Below the pieces are notes generated by a model. That model saw nothing but the letters and a program-made list of their open reading frames with translations. It made no database searches and had not been told where the DNA came from. Below, piece by piece: positions 15,870 to 22,157 of a stretch of DNA of 35,691 bases (its first letter is position 1; each line of letters starts with the position of its first letter). This stretch comes from Tepidibacter formicigenes DSM 15518 (GTDB lineage Bacteria; Bacillota; Clostridia; Peptostreptococcales; Peptostreptococcaceae): NCBI RefSeq assembly GCF_900142235.1, contig NZ_FRAE01000023.1, positions 1-35,691 on the forward strand. Direction: 5' to 3'. The position numbers and the translations under genes were made by a program.

Positions 15870-16185
15870 AAATCATACTCCATTCTTTAATTATTTATAA
15901 CTATACTTCAGTTATTAATTATATTCTTTGAATTGTATTTTGTTAATTTTCTCTCAATATTAATTATAATATACCTATTTAAATTTTTATAATAAACATG
16001 TATTATATACTATAACACTTTCTTATATTTTGTTAAAATGCCTAAACTCTATTTTTATTGTAATAACAACCATATTTGTATGATAATGGTATATTGTAAC
16101 GTATAAAATATATTTATTTTTGTTCAATATAGTGGTAAAATAAATACATATTTGACTATTTCTATAATTTTGAGGATGTGATGAT
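15870..16185. other. Divergent regulatory region, APC permease and LysR
   Basis: A 316-bp intergenic stretch. The left part (15940-16036) is the promoter copy B described separately. The right part should hold the lysR promoter: TATAAT at 16163-16168 is a candidate -10, without a clear -35. A further ATAA-N7-TTAT string at 16103-16117 may be chance in such AT-rich DNA. Confidence 0.55.
15940..16036 (-). promoter_or_regulatory. APC permease promoter with paired LysR-type dyads (copy B)
   Basis: The minus-strand -10 is TATAAT (15968-15963). ATAA-N7-TTAT dyads lie at 15992-16006 and 16012-16026. Both the 29-bp distance from -10 to the first dyad and the 20-bp distance between dyads equal those in copy A at 14231-14328. 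It stands between the permease and the divergent lysR gene, the classic position for LysR control. Confidence 0.65.
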
Positions 16186-17076
16186 ATGAATCTTCAATAT
16201 CTCAAATCATTTTATATAACAGTAAAATGTAATAGCATATCAAAAGCAGCAAAAAGTCTTCACCTTACCCAGCCGGGGCTTAGTATGCAGCTTCAAAATC
16301 TGGAAAAGGAACTGGGAGTAAACCTTCTGAATAGAAGCAATAAAGGTGTTGAATTAACAGAAGAAGGAAAAGTTGTATTCGACTACGCTAATACCCTTCT
16401 ATCTATTCAAGGAAATATCGAAAGGGATTTAAAAAATCTTCAGCAAGATCAACCACAGCTAATGATTGGTTCTTGTAAAAGCGTAGGTGAGTATGCACTT
16501 CCGTGTAGTATTTATACATTTAAACAGCTTCACAAAGAAGTAGATATTCATATGGAAGTAAATAACTCTACTAAAGTTATTGAAAAACTTCGTAAACATA
16601 CTATTAATATTGGAATCATTCAATATGATCCAAAAGCAAATGATATCCTTACTCAAACCATAGTTTCTGATGAATTGCTTTTGGTAGGAAATTGTTATGA
16701 TTCTCCAAAACAAATTTCTATAAAAGAACTAAAAGAAATTCCTTTGATTTTACGAGAAAAAAATTCAGGAACACGATATTCTATTGAAAAAGCATTACAA
16801 GAAAAAGGAATTAGAATAGAAGATTTAAATGTAATTTACGATCTTAATTCCCCTGAAGCAATTAAATCTTCTATTCTTTCAGGAAAAGGATTTTCTTTTT
16901 TACCAAAGTTAATCATCCAGCAAGAACTGAAAAAACACTGTATTCAACCCGTTACAGTAGATAATCTAACAATTCCTTTTGATTACTTTGTAGCTTATAG
17001 AAAAAATTATACATTTACAAAATATGAGAAAATGTTTGTAGATTTTATTATTTCCAGCAAAAGAGGATTTTGCTAA
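16186..17076 (+). CDS. LysR-family transcriptional regulator
   Basis: A 296-residue regulator. The winged helix-turn-helix is at residues 1-60 (LQYLKSFYITVKCNSISKAA, then LHLTQPGLSMQLQNLEKELG and LLNRSNKGVELTEEG), followed by the linker helix and a two-lobed effector domain (about 90-290). It is divergent from the APC permease and convergent with the split YedE-TusA operon. The effector is unknown; by position a sulfur compound or amino acid is likely. The start at 16186 follows GAGGATGTGATGAT. The coding sequence has somewhat more C and G than its neighbours in places (for example the stretch near 16261-16340), a weak hint of separate ancestry. Confidence 0.92.
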   Translation: MNLQYLKSFYITVKCNSISKAAKSLHLTQPGLSMQLQNLEKELGVNLLNRSNKGVELTEEGKVVFDYANTLLSIQGNIERDLKNLQQDQPQLMIGSCKSVGEYALPCSIYTFKQLHKEVDIHMEVNNSTKVIEKLRKHTINIGIIQYDPKANDILTQTIVSDELLLVGNCYDSPKQISIKELKEIPLILREKNSGTRYSIEKALQEKGIRIEDLNVIYDLNSPEAIKSSILSGKGFSFLPKLIIQQELKKHCIQPVTVDNLTIPFDYFVAYRKNYTFTKYEKMFVDFIISSKRGFC

Positions 17077-17103
17077 AAAAGAGGACAACTGTCCTCTTTT
17101 TTT
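17075..17103. terminator. Bidirectional terminator between lysR and the split yedE operon
   Basis: AAAAAAGAGGACA and TGTCCTCTTTTTT form a perfect 13-bp stem with a 2-nt loop and T-runs on either strand. It serves both convergent transcripts. Confidence 0.9.
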
Positions 17104-17629
17104 ATACCAAAAATCGAATTAAAATCTTAATTCCAACCCATGCCCCTAAAATAGTAAAAACTCCAAAAAACCAAGCATGTAATGAAAATGATGGAATTCC
17201 ACTAAAAAAAGCACCAATATTGCACCCAACTGCAAGTCTTGTGCCATACCCCATCATTATACCGCCTAAGAGAGCAAAGATAAACTGTTTTTTACTCTTT
17301 ATTTTTTTCCATTTAAATTGAGATGCTAACAAAGTTGCACTTAAGGATCCCACTATAACACCCATGTTCAAAATTGTATATTGATTTATAAACACATTTT
17401 GATTTTTAATCACAGGTTCATAATAATATTGAAAATGATTAAAATATTCCCAACAAAAAGGATCTAATCCAAACCATTGTAAAATACCAATTCCCCACAA
17501 TAAAAAACCACTTGTAATCTGCCAACTAATCCCACTAGTAGCCAATAAAATAATATTCAATAATCCCAGTAAAATTCCTCCTAACCAATAAGGCCATGGC
17601 TTTTTTAACCATTTTTTAATGGGTTTCAT
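17102..17629 (-). CDS. YeeE/YedE half-transporter, C-terminal-type half
   Basis: A 175-residue membrane protein equivalent to the second half of the 429-aa YedE in this window. About five helices are predicted, with the signature MGYGTRLAVGCNIGAFFSGI carrying the conserved pore Cys. It follows the TusA-like gene by 12 nt with ribosome site GGAGGGTAACA. It must work with the N-terminal-type half encoded upstream (17901-18578) to rebuild a full pore; YeeE-type pores need Cys from both halves. It could import thiosulfate, persulfide or a similar compound and hand sulfur to the TusA-like protein. Confidence 0.85.
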   Translation of the reverse strand: MKPIKKWLKKPWPYWLGGILLGLLNIILLATSGISWQITSGFLLWGIGILQWFGLDPFCWEYFNHFQYYYEPVIKNQNVFINQYTILNMGVIVGSLSATLLASQFKWKKIKSKKQFIFALLGGIMMGYGTRLAVGCNIGAFFSGIPSFSLHAWFFGVFTILGAWVGIKILIRFLV

Positions 17630-17641
17630 TGTTACCCTCCA

Positions 17642-17875
17642 CTATTTTTCTTTTGGTTTTTCAATATAGATTTCCCATTCTCCATCATCTGCTTCAACTA
17701 ATTCTACTGGGTATTGATTTTTTTTGGCCCATTCTTGAACATTAATACCAACACAACTATGATCAGAATGTACAATCAAAATATCTCCCGCATCCATTGT
17801 TTTTAACTCCTTCATCGCTCGAAGTAAAGGAACAGGACATGCTTCACATGAACAATCTATCTCTCTTATTGCCAT
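17642..17875 (-). CDS. TusA-family sulfur-carrier protein
   Basis: A 77-residue TusA-like protein. The CPxP motif is in DCSCEACPVPLLRAMKELK; Cys13 of the CPVP motif is the expected persulfide carrier, and two further Cys (8 and 10) stand just before it. The fold pattern continues with AGDILIVHSDHSC. I use the ATG at 17875, preceded by AATGGAGGAAATTGT; an ATG 20 codons upstream lacks a ribosome site and overlaps the preceding gene. It sits between two YeeE/YedE halves in one operon. In the TsuA-TsuB thiosulfate uptake system a YeeE transporter likewise pairs with a TusA-like protein, so the same role is likely. Confidence 0.9.
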   Translation of the reverse strand: MAIREIDCSCEACPVPLLRAMKELKTMDAGDILIVHSDHSCVGINVQEWAKKNQYPVELVEADDGEWEIYIEKPKEK

Positions 17876-17900
17876 ACAATTTCCTCCATTACATATTTTT

Positions 17901-18578
17901 CTAATGCCTATTTTCATACCATACTGCCAATCCATATAAACTCATTAATACCATTAACTGACCTATCACAACCACTTTAAAGTCTAAATATTCGAAAAAA
18001 TAAACAGTTTTCGAGTTGTGTATTATACAATCATACCAAAATGAATAATCCTTTGCACCAAGCACAGTTCCAATTAAAAAACCTAAAAGAACAACCCACT
18101 GTAGTACATGCCCTTCACCAATTCGCATCAATACACCAGAACTACATCCACCTGCAATAATCATTCCAATGCCGAATACAAATGCACCAATCATTACATG
18201 TATTCCTACCGAGCTTATCTCTCCTGGAATCAAATTATAATCAATAGAATTTTGATAAATATATCTAGATTGTATTACAGCAAATCCAATCGTACTTACC
18301 ATCATTGCTAATAACATTCCTCTTAGTAAACTTGTGTTACCTACAAGAAATGGATCTCTAAATGCTGCTGCAAAGCAAAATCGGGAATATCTTAAAACAA
18401 TTCCAATTCCAACTCCTAAAATCCAACATACAGCATATATATACTGCTTTTGCCAAAGTCCTATAAACAGAATTATTGAAATTAAAATTAATATAATACC
18501 ATAAGGAGTCTGATTTTTTTTCCTTTTTTCTTGTCTCTTACGCTGTTTGATTAACGAAGTCATTTCATTTGACAACAT
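17901..18578 (-). CDS. YeeE/YedE half-transporter, N-terminal-type half
   Basis: A 225-residue membrane protein equivalent to the first half of the single-chain YedE. A basic N-terminus (KQRKRQEKRKKNQ) is followed by about six helices, the segment SRFCFAAAFRDPFLVG and the Cys motif IAGGCSSGVLMRIGEG. It is the first gene of the operon half-tusA-half, with a promoter at 18610-18639 and a short leader. The start at 18578 follows AAGGATGGGATT. Together with the 17102-17629 product it should form one sulfur-compound transporter. Confidence 0.86.
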   Translation of the reverse strand: MLSNEMTSLIKQRKRQEKRKKNQTPYGIILILISIILFIGLWQKQYIYAVCWILGVGIGIVLRYSRFCFAAAFRDPFLVGNTSLLRGMLLAMMVSTIGFAVIQSRYIYQNSIDYNLIPGEISSVGIHVMIGAFVFGIGMIIAGGCSSGVLMRIGEGHVLQWVVLLGFLIGTVLGAKDYSFWYDCIIHNSKTVYFFEYLDFKVVVIGQLMVLMSLYGLAVWYENRH

Positions 18579-18609
18579 AATCCCATCCTTTATAATTTAA
18601 CTTTACATA

Positions 18610-18639
18610 ATTATATATTACTCCCCTACTATAAATCAA
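18610..18639 (-). promoter_or_regulatory. Promoter of the split YedE-TusA operon
   Basis: On the minus strand TTGATT (18639-18634), an 18-bp spacer and TATAAT (18615-18610), about 32 nt before the ATG at 18578. It lacks the paired ATAA-N7-TTAT dyads seen at the other two sulfur-region promoters, so this operon may be controlled differently. Confidence 0.6.
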
Positions 18640-18793
18640 GAATATATACTATTTGGATTATTTTTTCAATCATGTGAATTAATTCAATAAATCAATTATA
18701 ATACAAACTTTGGTATTACTTGATTTCATAAAAATAGAAGCTTTGAATTATTATATTCTCTGCCCCTATTTAAAACAATATAATCAAAACCTT

Positions 18794-18935
18794 TTATGCT
18801 ACATCTCCAGTCAATTCTAAGAATATTTTCTCTAAATTCTTTTGAGTTTCGCTTAAATGAGATACAGCATACCCTTCTAACACAAGTTGTCTATTGATTT
18901 CTTCAATATTTATATTAAATTCTAATACTTTCCAA
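18794..18935 (-). pseudogene. C-terminal remnant of an ABC-transporter ATPase gene
   Basis: Directly behind the stop codon of the DUF4184 gene, one minus-strand frame stays open for 46 codons to TAA at 18796-18794. It has no start codon and reads ...INWKVLEFNINIEEINRQLV, then LEGYAVSHLSETQKNLEKIF and LELTGDVA. The ending with SLEKIFLELTG-like sequence is typical of bacitracin/lantibiotic-type ABC-2 ATPases (BcrA/LanF), after the Walker region. The rest of the gene is missing, so this is a deletion scar. Confidence 0.65.
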
Positions 18936-18941
18936 TTAATA

Positions 18942-19691
18942 TTACAAGATCTTTAATGCTCTAGTCAAAAACGACATAAATATAAGCCCAATAAATATTC
19001 CATCAATCAACGTTACGATAATTTTTCCTAACAATAAACTATTTGACTTAAAAATTACTAATAATATAATAAGCATACTAATTACAATTACCCCACTCCA
19101 AAATCTAAATTTATAAAATTTATTTATTTGAATGTAATCGCTTTTAGATATGCCTTTATCTTGAATAGCAATTAAATACATGATAATTACTACAAAACCT
19201 AAAACAGTACTACCATGTTGTAGTATTTTATAAATTGGAATTTTAAAGTTTGCTATATCAATATATTTTGTTAACAATCCTATATTTTTAACAAAAAAAC
19301 CCGTCTTATGTGTAAAACTATCCCAAAACAAATGAGTAAATGACCCTAAAATAGCAGAATAACAAAACACAATAAATTTAAATAGCGAATTTATTCTCCA
19401 ACTCCTTTTTGTTAAATAATAATATTTATTACAATAAGGTTTTGGTAAATTTAATATAACAACTTTTTTTAATATATAATGATAAATACAAGCCACAATA
19501 AAAACAATCGGCAAGTTAAAATATAATTGCCCTAAAAATGTATGCCCAACTATTTGTTTTGGTCTAAAGTAGATGAAATATTCAAAATCAGGTGCCATGG
19601 TGCCAATTACTAATGCTGTAAAATCTAAATATTTAGTCCGTTTAATTAAAAAAGGCAATACAATAGATGGATGTGCAAACGTAAACGGCAT
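18942..19691 (-). CDS. DUF4184 family membrane protein
   Basis: A 249-residue integral membrane protein. The N-terminus MPFTFAHPSIVLPFLI, the segment GTMAPDFEYFIYF and VGHTFLGQLYFNLP are the hallmarks of DUF4184; a further conserved stretch is GSFTHLFWDSFTHKTG. Five to six helices are predicted. His and Asp residues (HP, APDFE, GSFTHxxWDSFTH) are placed like a metal site in the YdjM/PA-phosphatase-like membrane hydrolases, but function is unknown. The ribosome site AAGGAGGTTTAGGGAAA precedes the ATG. It lies 114 nt after the 176-aa gene, possibly in one transcript. Confidence 0.82.
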   Translation of the reverse strand: MPFTFAHPSIVLPFLIKRTKYLDFTALVIGTMAPDFEYFIYFRPKQIVGHTFLGQLYFNLPIVFIVACIYHYILKKVVILNLPKPYCNKYYYLTKRSWRINSLFKFIVFCYSAILGSFTHLFWDSFTHKTGFFVKNIGLLTKYIDIANFKIPIYKILQHGSTVLGFVVIIMYLIAIQDKGISKSDYIQINKFYKFRFWSGVIVISMLIILLVIFKSNSLLLGKIIVTLIDGIFIGLIFMSFLTRALKIL

Positions 19692-19805
19692 TTTCCCTAA
19701 ACCTCCTTGTTTATTCCTATAAATACATTATCTCTTCTAATTGCAAGAAATCTTCTTTTTTAAGAAATTCCCTATACTCAATAAATATACCGTCCCTTTG
19801 TGCTC

Positions 19806-20336
19806 TTAAGTAGACTGCTTAAGGCTATTTAAAATTTTAGCGTAGTATATCTCATAAGACGTATCCTCTAAAAAATCATATAAAACACTATCCAGTTCTA
19901 TATCTAAATCTTCGTCTTCTTCTTCTGTTTCTTCATTGTATATTTCAAAATTTTCATATTTCCATTCGTTAAATGATCTTTCCAACAATTTTTTATAACT
20001 AACCCAATCTTTACCGCAATTCGATTGAAAAGTAGGTATCCACTGATCGATATATATTTCAGATAACAATTCATCTAACTTAGAAAGATACAATATCTGT
20101 GCTATTTCTGATTTACCAAGCTCATTTTTCATTTTAATTATATCTGTATAAGTCATTTCTCTTACTTCACCCGAATAATCATAACTAATTCTACCATTAT
20201 ATTTATTTATAAAAGGTTCTTCAGTTTTATACCAAATACAAGGTTTGTTAGTTTCTATAACTTCAATCAGTAACTTTAAGATAAATAAATAAATTTCTTT
20301 TCTTTCTATCTGACAATTATTTTTCATTATAAACAT
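19806..20336 (-). CDS. Hypothetical acidic protein, possibly C-terminally frameshifted
   Basis: A 176-residue soluble protein that I do not recognise. A hydrophobic N-terminal helix (IYLFILKLLIEVI) is followed by a charged body; an extremely acidic segment (ETEEEDEDLDIELD) lies near residues 135-148. GAGGAACAAGTT precedes the ATG. After the stop, another frame is open to about 19725, with the reading AVYLRAQRDGIFIEYREFLK and then KEDFLQLEEIMYL, which has protein-like composition; a recent frameshift is possible but not proven. It lies in the accessory island among remnants. Confidence 0.6.
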   Translation of the reverse strand: MFIMKNNCQIERKEIYLFILKLLIEVIETNKPCIWYKTEEPFINKYNGRISYDYSGEVREMTYTDIIKMKNELGKSEIAQILYLSKLDELLSEIYIDQWIPTFQSNCGKDWVSYKKLLERSFNEWKYENFEIYNEETEEEDEDLDIELDSVLYDFLEDTSYEIYYAKILNSLKQST

Positions 20337-20363
20337 AACTTGTTCCTCGCTTTCCTCTCCATT

Positions 20364-20492
20364 TTATTTTTCCACAACAATCATTCTTCCTATATTCCAA
20401 TATGCATCAACAATTGCAAAATTAACCACTTTAAATACCTTTTCTCTTACTCTTCTTAAAGTAGTCTTTATATTATCATATAAATTACCATT
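20364..20492 (-). pseudogene. Remnant of a DUF1016 (YhcG-like) N-terminal domain
   Basis: A minus-strand frame without start codon, closed by TAA at 20366-20364. It reads NLYDNIKTTLRRVREKVFKV, then VNFAIVDAYWNIGRMIVVEK. The VN...YWxIGrxIvxxe pattern is the hallmark of the DUF1016 N-terminal domain, which normally precedes a PDDEXK nuclease domain. The nuclease part is absent and the fragment ends in a stop after the helix. It is flanked by an IS3 remnant and the 176-aa gene, in keeping with a decayed defence or mobile gene. Confidence 0.6.
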
Positions 20493-20584
20493 TTACTGAA
20501 TATACAAAAGATTTATTCTTCTTATCTTTCTTCCCTTAACGATAGTTTTATATTCTAAATACATTAATTTTACCCCTTTCAAAT

Positions 20585-20788
20585 TTACAAATAATTCAAC
20601 GCCTTACGAGACATGCTTTGCTTCATTTCTACAACTTCAATCTTCTTCTTGAATACATTTGATGTATATTGAAATCCACAATCTCTGTGAAAAATAGGTT
20701 TTGCATCAAGATACTTTTCAATAGCCTTATCAAACATTTTAAATGCTTCTATTTTTACTTCCTTGCTAAATTTAAGTTTTCTGCCCAT
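20585..20788 (-). pseudogene. IS3-family transposase remnant, OrfA start fused to OrfB end by deletion
   Basis: A 67-codon ORF from an ATG at 20788 with ribosome site GGAGGTATTTTTT. The first residues, MGRKLKFSKEVKIEAF, match an IS3-type OrfA N-terminus. From about residue 29 the sequence is KPIFHRDCGFQYTSNVFKKK followed by QSMSRKALNYL, the C-terminal part of an IS3 OrfB DDE domain (FHSDRGxQYTS...QSMSRKG). The whole middle of the element, including two of the three catalytic acids, is gone. An inverted repeat that includes its ribosome site lies just upstream (20795-20849). Confidence 0.75.
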
Positions 20789-20794
20789 AAAAAA

Positions 20795-20849
20795 TACCTC
20801 CAAAGTAGATTAATAATTTTAATTAATTACATTGTCTACTTTGGAAGTA
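20795..20849. repeat. Inverted repeat overlapping the IS3-remnant ribosome site
   Basis: TACCTCCAAAGTAGA (20795-20809) and TCTACTTTGGAAGTA (20835-20849) pair at 14 of 15 positions across 25 nt. The left arm contains the complement of the transposase ribosome site GGAGG. A transcript reading in from hepT would fold so that this site is hidden. The outer arm probably also includes the IS terminal repeat. Confidence 0.75.
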
Positions 20850-20857
20850 TCATATCA

Positions 20858-21250
20858 TTATTTTGACTGTTTCAATTTATCTAATATAAATTTTTCAATT
20901 CTTTCAGCACTTTCTATTGCCATTTTCATATCCTGCTCTTCTAACTCAATATTAAATGGATATCTAACCTGAACACCATAATCAACTAACTCTATACAAT
21001 CATCCTTAATTTTTTGAAAGTCCTTATCAAAGTTCATACATCTTTTATTCAGGAGTGTTAAGTCATGTGTTTTTATTATTTTATCACCATTTAAAGCAAT
21101 ATACCCTTTTAAATATTTCTCTGCACTTTGCTGACAATGATAACATATTATCTCTAAAGGAATTGGACGCATTTGAAGAAGAAATCTTGCTGAATTTAAA
21201 TCATTAACTGCAAAGTCAAACCATTCATCTGCAATATCTTTATTGTTCAT
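20858..21250 (-). CDS. HEPN-domain protein of an MNT-HEPN pair
   Basis: A 130-residue HEPN (PF05168-like) protein. Typical segments are DEWFDFAVNDLNSARFLL, YHCQQSAEKYLKGYIALNGD, KTHDLTLLNKRC and QVRYPFNIELEE. I chose the ATG at 21250, preceded by GAGGGAG; the gene then overlaps the end of the nucleotidyltransferase gene by 11 nt, the usual coupled order. The RX4-6H ribonuclease motif of HepT toxins is not visible; this belongs to the HEPN type with the HxCQQxxEKYLK helix, for which toxicity is less certain. It may be a toxin-antitoxin component or a substrate-binding partner of the nucleotidyltransferase. Confidence 0.85.
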   Translation of the reverse strand: MNNKDIADEWFDFAVNDLNSARFLLQMRPIPLEIICYHCQQSAEKYLKGYIALNGDKIIKTHDLTLLNKRCMNFDKDFQKIKDDCIELVDYGVQVRYPFNIELEEQDMKMAIESAERIEKFILDKLKQSK

Positions 21251-21566
21251 ATACACTGACTCCCTCATGAGCAATTTTATATTCAATAGTAGATTCTAGC
21301 ATCGCTCTCTCATCAAATTCATCTTCATAGTAAACTAAAATATCTACAGGCATTGATGCAACTTTTGATATAGATTTTCTAATACTTTTAATTAATTCTC
21401 TTTTTCTTACACCTTTCTCATTTGTAACAATACATAAATCTAAATCACTATCATCATTAGGTTTTCCATAAGCAAAAGAGCCAAATAAATATATCTTACT
21501 TGTTGAAACAACTGCCTGAATCTGATTTGTTATTTTATTAATTTCACTTTTTATTTGTTGTGGCAT
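21240..21566 (-). CDS. Minimal nucleotidyltransferase (MNT) of an MNT-HEPN pair
   Basis: A 108-residue Pol-beta-fold nucleotidyltransferase. The signature is IYLFGSFAYGKPNDDSDLDL: GSxxxG followed by the DxD metal site in SDLDL, with a third acidic residue in PVDILVYYEDEF. In MntA-HepT systems the MNT protein transfers AMP to the HEPN toxin and neutralises it. I chose the ATG at 21566, 5 nt after GAGGTGG; a GTG three codons upstream overlaps that ribosome site. The promoter is at 21601-21630. The HEPN gene follows with an overlap. Confidence 0.87.
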   Translation of the reverse strand: MPQQIKSEINKITNQIQAVVSTSKIYLFGSFAYGKPNDDSDLDLCIVTNEKGVRKRELIKSIRKSISKVASMPVDILVYYEDEFDERAMLESTIEYKIAHEGVSVYEQ

Positions 21567-21600
21567 AAAATCCACCTCGCTAAAAAATATTTATATTACA

Positions 21601-21630
21601 ATTATACACCAAACAAACATTCTTAATCAA
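21601..21630 (-). promoter_or_regulatory. Promoter of the MNT-HEPN pair
   Basis: The minus-strand TTGATT (21630-21625), an 18-bp spacer and TATAAT (21606-21601), 35 nt upstream of the ATG. Just upstream lies an 8-bp inverted repeat, GTTATACT (21638-21645) with AGTATAAC (21661-21668), which could be an operator or the rlmH terminator stem. Confidence 0.55.
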
Positions 21631-21674
21631 ATTATATGTTATACTAAAGTTATAATGAAAAGTATAACCTTTTT

Positions 21675-22154
21675 CTATTTATGATACGGTTCCCCTTTAA
21701 TTATCCTAAAACTCCTATATACTTGTTCAAGAAGTATTAATCGCATTAACTGATGGGGAAAAGTCATTTTTGAAAAAGAAAGCTTAAAATCAGCTCTATC
21801 TAAAACTTCTTTTGAAAGTCCAAGGGACCCTCCTATAACAAATGTTATATTACTTCTTCCCATTATACTTAAGTTATTTAATTTATCAGCTAGTTCTTCT
21901 GAAGATAAATTTTTTCCTTCTATTGCAAGTGCTATAGCATAAGTATTATCCTTTATATGTGATAATATCTTTTTACCTTCTTTTTCTTTTATAATTTCTA
22001 TTTCTTTTTTACTTAAATTTTCAGGGGCTTTTTCATCACTTAACTCTACTATTTCTAATTTGCAGTACTTTGAAAGTCTTTTAGAAAATTCATCTATTCC
22101 AAGCTTTAAATATTTTTCTTTTATCTTTCCTACCGAAACTATTTTTATATTCAT
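21675..22154 (-). CDS. rlmH: 23S rRNA (pseudouridine-1915-N3)-methyltransferase RlmH
   Basis: A 159-residue SPOUT methyltransferase that methylates pseudouridine 1915 in helix 69 of 23S rRNA using S-adenosylmethionine. Family motifs: [20 protein letters not shown] at the N-terminus, [29 protein letters not shown] (AdoMet-binding knot) and the C-terminal [20 protein letters not shown] followed by IIKGEPYHK. Full family length. It sits at the end of the walRK-associated block, 3 nt after the TPR-protein gene, the classic Firmicutes neighbourhood of rlmH (yydA) with htrA. Confidence 0.97.
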   Translation of the reverse strand: MNIKIVSVGKIKEKYLKLGIDEFSKRLSKYCKLEIVELSDEKAPENLSKKEIEIIKEKEGKKILSHIKDNTYAIALAIEGKNLSSEELADKLNNLSIMGRSNITFVIGGSLGLSKEVLDRADFKLSFSKMTFPHQLMRLILLEQVYRSFRIIKGEPYHK

Positions 22155-22157
22155 TTT

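Noticed and set aside
17070-17321. Plus-strand ORF of 83 codons overlapping the end of lysR
   Set aside because: It begins inside lysR, passes through a strong terminator and runs antisense to the split YedE half; no protein-like features.
18616-18793. Further gene remnant or regulatory RNA between the split YedE operon and the ABC remnant
   Set aside because: Apart from the promoter and a GAATTAATTC palindrome I see no open frame or stable fold.
20493-20564. Short minus-strand ORF starting at 20564 (MYLEYKTIVKGRK...) as the start of the DUF1016 gene
   Set aside because: It is in another frame, ends before the DUF1016 segment and does not resemble that family's N-terminus.
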